A DNA stretch of 19,217 nucleotides from the NCBI GenBank assembly GCA_965232975.1, contig CBDDRG010000091.1:1-19217 (forward strand), read 5' to 3'. Origin of the DNA: CBDDRG01 sp965232975 (GTDB lineage Bacteria > Pseudomonadota > Gammaproteobacteria > Pseudomonadales > Porticoccaceae). Numbering within the stretch: the first letter of the stretch is position 1; the number at the start of each line of letters is the position of its first letter. A program made the position numbers and the translations under genes. Of this stretch, positions 8,413-14,211 are shown piece by piece. The notes below the pieces were generated by a model. The model was not told the DNA's origin. It worked only from the letters and a program-made list of their open reading frames with translations, and ran no database searches.

Positions 8413-8687
8413 GCGTGCGCCACATCGGCGGCGAGACGAAAGCGCAGGTCAGTGGCCTGCGCTTTCGTGTTTTTGGGCTATGGCTCGCTGGAGCCTTGTC
8501 ATATCATCTGCACGGACATTGCCGGATGCTTGCTCAGCTACGCCAAGACCCGCAACCGGCTTGCTCTTATGTGGCTCCTAGCCTGCCAGAGCAGGACTGC
8601 CTGAGGGGCTGGCCCAGAAGCCAAAATCCTTGTCCGATATAGACTTAGGTGTTGTGCCTGTCAGCAGAGAGTTCTTGACAGGCGACA
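8413..8687. other. Gene-free right end of the ICE
   Basis: Apart from the terminator at 8436-8474, I find no credible gene in this stretch. One frame of the + strand stays open to 8642, but it merely continues from an out-of-frame reading of the DUF2274 gene through the terminator hairpin, so I reject it. Two inverted repeats are visible: CCTGC/GCAGG (8582-8586 and 8591-8595) and the perfect 8-bp pair GCCTGTCA/TGACAGGC (8656-8663 and 8676-8683) directly inside the element edge. The latter may be part of the integrase or accessory-protein binding region at attR; this is inference. Confidence 0.6.
8436..8474 (+). terminator. Rho-independent terminator of the trb operon
   Basis: A perfect 13-bp inverted repeat, ACGAAAGCGCAGG (8436-8448) and CCTGCGCTTTCGT (8456-8468), encloses a 7-nt loop and is followed by GTTTTTG. 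Stem strength and T-tract give a textbook intrinsic terminator 23 bases after the DUF2274 stop. It should end trb transcription before the element edge and keep it from entering host DNA. Confidence 0.9.
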
Positions 8688-8695
8688 TTTTTTAT
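8656..8695. other. Putative attR: T-rich core with adjacent inverted repeat
   Basis: TTTTTTAT at 8688-8695 lies exactly where the zwf homology begins (codons TTT TTT ATC give FFI of FFIRAGK), so it can serve as the crossover core shared by element and host. I recall TTTTTCAT-like 8-bp core sites for Tn4371-family elements, and this octamer differs by one pyrimidine; the recollection cannot be checked here. The 8-bp inverted repeat GCCTGTCA/TGACAGGC lies 5 bases inside the core on the element side. The matching attL lies outside the window. Confidence 0.65.
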
Positions 8696-9145
8696 CCGGG
8701 CGGGCAAGCATTTGCCGGTGACGGCGACCGAGGTGATGGTGACACTGCGGCCCCCGCCCCAGCAGGTATTCCCGGAAGCGGCGCCTATTAAACCCAACTA
8801 TCTGCGCTTTCGTCTCGGCCCGGGCCAGGTCGCGATCGCGATCGGCGCCCGGGTGAAACGCAGCGGCACCGACAATGTCGGCGACGAAGTCGAACTCTAC
8901 GCGTGCAATACGCACGACGACGACATGGAAGCCTACGAACGCCTGATCGGCGACGCTCTCAAGGGCGACGCGACGCTGTTTGCGCGCCAGGACGGCGTGG
9001 AGGCGGCGTGGCGCGTCGTCGATCCGATTCTCGACCGGCAGGCACCGGTGCACGGCTACGAACCGGGCACCTGGGGCCGTCCGCAGCGGACGCGATGATC
9101 CGCGAGGCCGGTGGCTGGCACAATCCCTGGGCGGTTAACCCGTGA
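8688..9145 (+). pseudogene. zwf: 3' remnant of zwf (glucose-6-phosphate 1-dehydrogenase), cut by the ICE and frameshifted
   Basis: Zwf makes the first step of the oxidative pentose phosphate and Entner-Doudoroff routes, oxidising glucose 6-phosphate to 6-phosphogluconolactone with NAD(P)+. Only the C-terminal quarter or so is present. The frame opens just after a TGA at 8676 and spells FFIRAGKHLPVTATEV, which matches the conserved block that in intact enzymes follows VP, and continues through DAYERL-like DMEAYERLIGDAL and the C-terminal YEPGTWG. At GTWG the frame fails: as read it gives GRPQRTR and stops at 9098, whereas the adjacent frame continues as PSAADAMIREAGGWHNP to a stop at 9143-9145, the expected C-terminus. 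A one-base loss in the GGGGCC run at 9073-9078 explains this. The 5' portion should lie beyond the other end of the element. TTG at 8712 is not a credible start. Confidence 0.9.
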
Positions 9146-9209
9146 CGGCGCGGGGTAGTCGCCGGTGCGGCGGGCGCGACTCCGCAGCGAGGGCGGGCAG
9201 TTGTTGAAG

Positions 9210-9926
9210 ATGGAAGTGCATGGGGATGCCGCGGCGGTCGCCCGCCGCGCCGCCACCTGGATCGCACAGGTTGCCGGGGATGCGCTGGCGCGGCGGGATC
9301 GGTTTGTGCTTGCCCTCAGCGGGGGCCGTACACCGCTGCCCATGCTGCACTGCCTGGCGGATCAGGCGCTCGACTGGCGCCGGATCCAGGTGGTGCAGGT
9401 TGACGAACGCGTGGCTCCCAGCCACAGCCCCGACCGCAATCTGACCCAGTTGCAGGCGGCGCTGGTCGGCCGCGTCCCGCTGCCCGCCGCGCAACTCCAT
9501 CCCATGCCGGTCGAGGATGCCGATCTGGCCGCGGCGGCCCGGCGCTACGCGCGGCTGCTGGCCAGCCTGGCGGGTGCGCCGCCACTGCTCGATCTGGTGC
9601 AGCTCGGCCTCGGCGCGGATGGGCATACGGCGTCGCTGGTGCCGGGGGACGTGGCCCTCGCCATCAGCGACGCCGATGTTGCCGTCACCGCGATCTACCA
9701 GGGGCGGCGGCGGATGACGCTCACCTTGCCGATCATCAACCGGGCGCGCCACATCCTCTGGCTGGTGACCGGCGCGGACAAGGCGGACGTGTTGGCGCGC
9801 CTGCTGCGCGGGGATCCGGCACTGCCGGCCAGTGGTGTCGGCCGGCGGCAGGCGCTGCTGCTGGCCGATCGCGCCGCGGCATCTGGCGCGCGCGTCGACG
9901 CCAAACCTTGCGCCGACTTGCGGTGA
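9210..9926 (+). CDS. pgl: 6-phosphogluconolactonase
   Basis: Pgl hydrolyses 6-phosphogluconolactone, the product of Zwf, to 6-phosphogluconate in the cytoplasm. The 238-residue product has the normal family length and the expected motifs: LALSGGRTP around residues 34-42, VDERVAPSHSPDRN at 64-77, and LGLGADGHTAS at 132-142, the phosphate-binding and catalytic blocks of the DevB/Pgl family. ATG 9210 is chosen because it begins just before the first family-like segment; the frame is open upstream to about 9165 and TTG codons at 9201 and 9204 are possible alternatives. It sits 64 bases after the frame-restored end of zwf, so the two were probably one operon. I see no clear sigma70 promoter directly in front of it. 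The gene itself looks intact. Confidence 0.93.
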   Translation: MEVHGDAAAVARRAATWIAQVAGDALARRDRFVLALSGGRTPLPMLHCLADQALDWRRIQVVQVDERVAPSHSPDRNLTQLQAALVGRVPLPAAQLHPMPVEDADLAAAARRYARLLASLAGAPPLLDLVQLGLGADGHTASLVPGDVALAISDADVAVTAIYQGRRRMTLTLPIINRARHILWLVTGADKADVLARLLRGDPALPASGVGRRQALLLADRAAASGARVDAKPCADLR

Positions 9927-9951
9927 CTTGACGCCGTCAACTCTGTATAAT
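9923..9951 (+). promoter_or_regulatory. Sigma70-type promoter of typA with a palindrome in the spacer
   Basis: A perfect -10 hexamer TATAAT (9946-9951) is spaced 17 bp from GTGACT (9923-9928), which matches four of six positions of the -35 consensus. The spacer holds TTGACG-C-CGTCAA (9928-9940), a perfect 6-1-6 palindrome that could be an operator or just chance. The -35 region overlaps the pgl stop codon. Transcription should start near 9958, giving a leader of about 28 nt. Confidence 0.75.
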
Positions 9952-9985
9952 CCGCGCCCTCCCGCATACCACGTCTGGCCCCTTC

Positions 9986-11815
9986 ATGTCGTCTCCGGTG
10001 TCTGTAGACAAGCTTCGCAACATCGCCATCATCGCCCACGTCGACCACGGCAAAACCACATTGGTGGACAAGTTGCTGCGCCAGTCCGGCATGCTCGAAC
10101 GCAAGGATCTGGGTTCCGAGCGGATCATGGATTCCAACGATCAGGAGCGCGAGCGCGGCATCACCATCCTCGCCAAGAACACCGCCATCGAGTGGCACGG
10201 CCACCATATCAATATCGTGGATACCCCCGGTCACGCCGATTTTGGCGGTGAGGTAGAGCGCGTGCTGTCGATGGTCGATTCGGTATTGCTGCTGGTCGAC
10301 GCCGTGGACGGCCCCATGCCGCAAACCCGCTTTGTCACCACCAAGGCCTTTGAGCAGGGCCTGAGCCCCATTCTGGTGGTCAACAAGGTGGATCGCCCAG
10401 GCGCGCGGCCGCATTGGGCGGTGGATCAGGTGTTCGACCTGTTTCATCGCCTGGGCGCGACCGACGCGCAGCTCGACTTCCCCATTATTTTCGCGTCCGC
10501 GCTGCTCGGCGTCGCCGGCCCCGAACCCGATCAGCTCGCGCCCGACATGACGCCGCTGTTCCAGATGATCGTCGATCGGGTGCCGCCGCCCGCAGTCGAT
10601 CGGGATGGGCCGCTGCAAATGCAGATTTCGGCGCTGGATTACGACAGCTATGTCGGCGTCATCGGTATCGGCCGCGTCTCTCGCGGCAGCCTGAAACCCG
10701 GCCAGCAGATCGGCGTCGTCGGCCACGACGGCCGCGAGCGCAAGGGGCGCGTGCTCAACGTCAAGGGTTATCGCGGGCTGGAGCGGCTGGACACTGAGCT
10801 CGCGGTCGCCGGGGACATCGTCTGCGTCAACGGCATCGATGGCCTCAGCATCTCCGACACCCTGTGCGACCCCGAGCATGTCGAGGCGCTGCCGCCCCTG
10901 TCCGTGGACGAACCCACGGTGAGCATGACCTTCATGGTCAACGATTCGCCGTTCGCCGGGCTCGATGGCAAGTACGTCACTTCCCGCAACATCAAGCAGC
11001 GCCTGGAACAGGAGCTGATTCACAACGTCGCGCTGCGCGTCGAGCCCGGCGCCACGCCGGATCAGTTCAAGGTCTCCGGGCGCGGTGAGCTGCACCTTGC
11101 GGTGCTCATCGAAACCATGCGCCGCGAGGGCTATGAGCTCGGCGTGTCGCGCCCGCGCGTCATCCAGCGCGAAGTGGATGGCGTCATCCACGAGCCCTTC
11201 GAGCAGGTGGTTATCGATGTCGAATCCCAGCATCAGGGTGCCGTCATCGAGGAGATGGGCAAGCGCTTGGGCGATCTCAACAATATGGACCCTGACGGCA
11301 AGGGTCGGGTGAAACTCGAATTCCTGGTGCCGTCACGGGGTCTGATCGGCTTCCGCGGCCAGTTTCTGACGCTGACCTCGGGCTCCGGCATCATGACCAG
11401 CGTGTTCGACCACTATGGCCCGGCCAAGCCCGGCGAGATTCGCGGGCGCCAGAACGGCGTGCTGGTGTCGATGGTGTCCGGCAAGGCGCTGGGCTATTCG
11501 CTGTTCAATTTGCAGGAGCGCGGGCGCATGTTTCTGGGCCACGCGGTCGATATCTACGAGGGCCAGATCATCGGCCTGCACTCGCGGGGCAACGACCTTG
11601 CGGTCAACCCCACCAAAGGCAAGCAGCTCACCAACATCCGCGCGGCCGGCACCGATGAGGCGCTGACCCTGGTGCCGCCGATTCGGCACACCCTGGAGCA
11701 GGCGCTTGAATTCATCGAGGGCGACGAGCTGGTGGAAGTGACGCCGAATCACATCCGGCTGCGCAAAATGCTGCTCACCGAAAACGAGCGCAAGCGCGCC
11801 GGCAAGAGCAAATAA
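9986..11815 (+). CDS. typA: Ribosome-associated GTPase TypA/BipA
   Basis: TypA (BipA) is a translational GTPase related to EF-G that acts on the ribosome, with roles in 50S assembly and growth at low temperature or under stress. The 609-residue length is typical. The G domain shows G1 AHVDHGKTT (residues 17-25), the switch block ERERGITI, G3 DTPGHADFGGEVERVL and G4 NKVDRPGAR. Later domains include the family block VSGRGELHLAVLIETMRREGYEL and the BipA-specific C-terminal region with LVPSRGLIGFRGQFLT and HSRGNDLAVNPTKGKQLTN. ATG 9986 gives the standard N-terminus; no good Shine-Dalgarno sequence is visible in the short leader. It converges with the lytic transglycosylase gene, with only 28 bases between their stops. 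Confidence 0.97.
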   Translation: MSSPVSVDKLRNIAIIAHVDHGKTTLVDKLLRQSGMLERKDLGSERIMDSNDQERERGITILAKNTAIEWHGHHINIVDTPGHADFGGEVERVLSMVDSVLLLVDAVDGPMPQTRFVTTKAFEQGLSPILVVNKVDRPGARPHWAVDQVFDLFHRLGATDAQLDFPIIFASALLGVAGPEPDQLAPDMTPLFQMIVDRVPPPAVDRDGPLQMQISALDYDSYVGVIGIGRVSRGSLKPGQQIGVVGHDGRERKGRVLNVKGYRGLERLDTELAVAGDIVCVNGIDGLSISDTLCDPEHVEALPPLSVDEPTVSMTFMVNDSPFAGLDGKYVTSRNIKQRLEQELIHNVALRVEPGATPDQFKVSGRGELHLAVLIETMRREGYELGVSRPRVIQREVDGVIHEPFEQVVIDVESQHQGAVIEEMGKRLGDLNNMDPDGKGRVKLEFLVPSRGLIGFRGQFLTLTSGSGIMTSVFDHYGPAKPGEIRGRQNGVLVSMVSGKALGYSLFNLQERGRMFLGHAVDIYEGQIIGLHSRGNDLAVNPTKGKQLTNIRAAGTDEALTLVPPIRHTLEQALEFIEGDELVEVTPNHIRLRKMLLTENERKRAGKSK

Positions 11816-11843
11816 CAGCGTCCGCGAGAGGCGTTTGCTGTCG

Positions 11844-12524
11844 TTACAGCGACCCGCCATACAGGCTGGCATAGCGGCTGATGACCTGGCGCACATAGTC
11901 CTGGGTTTCGGCGAACGGCGGTATACCACCGTATTTTTCGACGTTGGCTTCACCGGCGTTGTATGCGGCCAGCGCCAGGCGGAGATTCTGGTAGCGATCC
12001 AGCAAATACTTGAGATGGCGAGCCCCGGCGCGAATGTTTTCCGCCGGATCGAACGGGTTGAGGACGTTGTACCGGGCGGCGGTGGCCGGCATCAGCTGCA
12101 TCAGGCCCTGGGCGCCGGGCCTTGAGAGCGCGGCCGGATTGAATCCGGATTCGGTGTGGATCACCGCTTTTATCAGCCGTCGATCAATGCCGTTGCCCGT
12201 CGCTTCACGCTCGATGATGTTGTCGAATACGCCGCTTGATCTACCGAATTCCTTGTCAAGGCTGTTGCCTGCGCCCGCGCCGGGGTTGTTGCGGCCATGG
12301 GTGCCGGCGTACCAGGTGATTTTGGCGAGCCGATCGAAGCGGCGAAAGCGCGCGTCGATCGGCTGCTTGCTGGCGCTGACCACATTGGTCAGCAGCAGAT
12401 TGCCTTGGGCGTCCTTGAAGGCATAGACGTTGCCGGCAACGACCGGCGCTGCCGCCACGAGCCAGCACAGGCAGAGCAGCGCGCCCAACAAGCCCGGAGT
12501 CAAACGCGTCGTCGCAAGATTCAT
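11844..12524 (-). CDS. Secreted lytic transglycosylase (SLT family 1) with DUF4124-like N-terminal segment
   Basis: Lytic transglycosylases cleave peptidoglycan in the periplasm with formation of 1,6-anhydro ends. From ATG 12524 the product has 226 residues: a signal peptide (core LLGALLCLCWLVAAA, cleavage near AG before NVYAFKD), a short DUF4124-like segment (NVYAFKDAQGNLLLTN, about 31-48), a linker, and a Slt-type catalytic domain from about residue 100 to the end. The catalytic glutamate is E125 in HTESGF, followed by GAQGLMQLMPATA and AYNAGEANVEKYGG, all hallmarks of the fold. ATG 12527 is an adjacent alternative start; the frame is open further to 12653, but that would add 43 residues in front of a perfect signal peptide. 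The exact subfamily is not certain, so no symbol is given. Confidence 0.9.
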   Translation of the reverse strand: MNLATTRLTPGLLGALLCLCWLVAAAPVVAGNVYAFKDAQGNLLLTNVVSASKQPIDARFRRFDRLAKITWYAGTHGRNNPGAGAGNSLDKEFGRSSGVFDNIIEREATGNGIDRRLIKAVIHTESGFNPAALSRPGAQGLMQLMPATAARYNVLNPFDPAENIRAGARHLKYLLDRYQNLRLALAAYNAGEANVEKYGGIPPFAETQDYVRQVISRYASLYGGSL

Positions 12525-12806
12525 CATCTGCTCAAGAAGAAAAAACGCGATCCGGGTTGCCGGATGGTCGAGATTCGCGCAGTTGCGCCACTGGCGGGTA
12601 CCCCCTCTATCAGCGTCATTGCTCGGACGCTGTCTCCATAATAGGAGAAGCACCGCCTTTCCACTGGGTTTTTTTGCTGCTCAAGAGGCGCGCTCGCACG
12701 CCTGCGGTTGGCTGCTGGCGGCTGTCCTGGAGCGCGCCCGCAACGCCGGCCGCGCATTCGTATAGAATGCACGGCCATTCCGCCGCCGGCATCGCCACCC
12801 GCACTC
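12525..12806. promoter_or_regulatory. Divergent intergenic region between the lytic transglycosylase gene and der
   Basis: This 280-base stretch holds the start regions of two divergent genes. Toward der, TAGAAT at 12763-12768 (in GTATAGAATGC) is a plausible -10 lying about 40 bases before the start, with no convincing -35. Toward the transglycosylase, TATTAT (complement of 12638-12643) is a weak -10 candidate. Between them is a perfect inverted repeat CAGCGTC/GACGCTG (12611-12617 and 12626-12632, 8-nt loop) that would fall in the transglycosylase leader. No gene is seen. Confidence 0.45.
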
Positions 12807-14192
12807 ATGTTGCCTGTTATCGCCATCGTCGGCCGCCCCAACGTCGGTAAATCGACGCTGTTCAATCGCCTGACCGGATCGCGCAACGCCTTGGTGGCGA
12901 ACTACCCGGGCCTGACCCGGGATCGCCAGTACGGCGAGGGCGAGTTGTCGGGTCGCCGCTTTGTCGTTGTCGACACCGGCGGCATCACCGGCACCGAGGC
13001 GGGCCTCGACGCGGTGATGGCGGGCCAGTCCCGCCAGGCGATGGAGGAGGCCGATGCCATTCTGTTCATGGTCGATGCCCGCGACGGCCTCACCGCCACC
13101 GACCAGGTCATTGCGACCTCGCTGCGCCCTAAATCCGGGCTGGTTTATCTGGTCGCCAACAAGATCGACGGCCTCGATCCCGACGCCGCGCTGACGGATT
13201 TTTACAGCCTGGGGTTGGGCGAGGTGCACGCCATCACGGCGACCCACGGCCGGGGCGTCAAAACCCTGCTGACGCAGGTGCTTGCCGATTTGCCGGCCCC
13301 CGCCGACACCGTTGTGGCGGCGGCGAGCGGCGTCAAGATCGCCGTTGTCGGGCGTCCCAATGTGGGCAAATCGACGCTGGTCAATCGCCTGCTCGGCGAG
13401 GAGCGGGTGGTGGTATTCGACCAACCCGGCACCACCCGCGACAGCATCTATATCGAGTATCAGCGCGAGGGCAAAGCCTACACCTTGATCGATACCGCGG
13501 GCATTCGCCGCCGCAAGAATGTCAGTCTGACGGTCGAGAAGTTCTCCATCGTCAAAACCCTGCAAGCCATCGACGATGCCCATGTGGTGATCCTGTTGAT
13601 CGACGCCAGCGAGGGCCTCGTCGATCAGGATCTGCACCTGCTCGGCCATGTGGTGACGGCGGGACGGGCGCTTGTGCTCGCCGTCAATAAATGGGATGGC
13701 CTCGAACAGGGCCAGCGCGACTGGATTAAGCAGGAGTTGGAGCGCCGTCTGCGCTTTGCCGATTTCGCCGACATCCATTTCATCTCGGCGCTGCACGGCA
13801 GTGGCGTCGGCAAGCTCTACGGCTCGGTCGACCGCGCCTACGCCGCCGCCACCGACAAGCTCGGCACCAATCGCCTGACGCGCATTTTGCAGGACGCGGT
13901 GGCGGAGCATCCGCCGCCGCTGGTGCGCGGCCGGCGCATCAAGCTGCGCTACGCCCACGCTGGCGGCCGCAACCCGCCGGTAGTGGTGATTCACGGCAAC
14001 CAGACCGAAGCGGTGCCGGGACACTACGCGCGCTACCTCGAAAAACACTTCCGCCAGGCGCTCGAGTTGCACGGCACCCCGCTGCGGGTCGAGTTCAAGG
14101 CTGGTGAAAACCCCTACGCGGACAAAAAGAACAAACTGACCCCGCGCCAGATCGAGAGCCGACGCCGGCTCATGCGCCACGTCCGCAAATAG
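12807..14192 (+). CDS. der: Ribosome biogenesis GTPase Der (EngA)
   Basis: Der is the essential double-GTPase needed for maturation of the 50S ribosomal subunit. The 461-residue product shows two full G domains in tandem, the hallmark of the family: GRPNVGKST at residues 9-17 and again at 182-190, each followed by its own switch and DTGG or DTAG motifs (VVDTGGITG; LIDTAGIRRR) and NKxDG-type specificity motifs (NKIDG, NKWDG). A C-terminal KH-like domain covers roughly 355-445 (LVRGRRIKLRYAHAGGRNPP and onward). ATG 12807 gives the canonical start MLPVIAIVGRPN; an upstream open frame to 12708 is ignored because it would add a Pro/Arg-rich stretch. The leader shows no clear Shine-Dalgarno sequence. 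It is monocistronic, converging with the POT gene 19 bases downstream. Confidence 0.97.
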   Translation: MLPVIAIVGRPNVGKSTLFNRLTGSRNALVANYPGLTRDRQYGEGELSGRRFVVVDTGGITGTEAGLDAVMAGQSRQAMEEADAILFMVDARDGLTATDQVIATSLRPKSGLVYLVANKIDGLDPDAALTDFYSLGLGEVHAITATHGRGVKTLLTQVLADLPAPADTVVAAASGVKIAVVGRPNVGKSTLVNRLLGEERVVVFDQPGTTRDSIYIEYQREGKAYTLIDTAGIRRRKNVSLTVEKFSIVKTLQAIDDAHVVILLIDASEGLVDQDLHLLGHVVTAGRALVLAVNKWDGLEQGQRDWIKQELERRLRFADFADIHFISALHGSGVGKLYGSVDRAYAAATDKLGTNRLTRILQDAVAEHPPPLVRGRRIKLRYAHAGGRNPPVVVIHGNQTEAVPGHYARYLEKHFRQALELHGTPLRVEFKAGENPYADKKNKLTPRQIESRRRLMRHVRK

Positions 14193-14211
14193 ACCCGCCG
14201 CGGGTGGCGGC

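Larger units (their letters stand above)
1..8695 (+). mobile_element. Right-hand portion of a Tn4371-like integrative and conjugative element (partial)
   Basis: The gene order trbC-D-E-J-L-F-G-I followed by a DUF2274 gene, without trbH or trbK between them, is the arrangement I know from the Tn4371 ICE family; RP4 uses a different order. The element's edge is visible because the trb operon ends in a terminator, a gene-free stretch follows, and then an open frame starts abruptly with the C-terminal part of glucose-6-phosphate dehydrogenase. The T-rich octamer TTTTTTAT at 8688-8695 fits the short T-rich att core that I recall for this family (TTTTTCAT-like). Integrase, relaxase, trbB, traG and cargo genes are expected to the left and are not in the window. 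Assignment to the family is an inference from synteny and protein resemblance; the exact edge is uncertain by a few bases because the core is shared by element and host. Confidence 0.85.

Noticed and set aside
8220..8642. 140-codon frame running from inside the DUF2274 gene toward the ICE end
   Set aside because: It overlaps DUF2274 out of frame and passes through the terminator hairpin; the product resembles nothing known.
8413..8700. tRNA gene or tRNA fragment as the ICE attachment site
   Set aside because: No cloverleaf or T-arm sequence is present; the junction is in the zwf coding sequence.
8712..9098. TTG 8712 as a genuine start giving a 128-residue protein
   Set aside because: The conserved Zwf sequence extends upstream of it to the att core, so this is a fragment, not a small gene.
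9928..9951. TTGACG/TATAAT as the typA promoter
   Set aside because: The hexamers are only 12 bp apart, too close for sigma70; GTGACT at 9923-9928 gives 17 bp.
9695..11233. 512-codon open frame on the minus strand opposite typA
   Set aside because: Mirror of typA codon bias; no family resemblance, and typA is certain.
12528..12653. N-terminal extension of the lytic transglycosylase to 12653
   Set aside because: It would place 43 residues before an excellent signal peptide and would cover the stem-loop and likely leader.
12681..14180. 499-codon open frame on the minus strand opposite der
   Set aside because: Same explanation: shadow of a certain gene, with Asp/Gly/Val composition typical of antisense high-GC frames.
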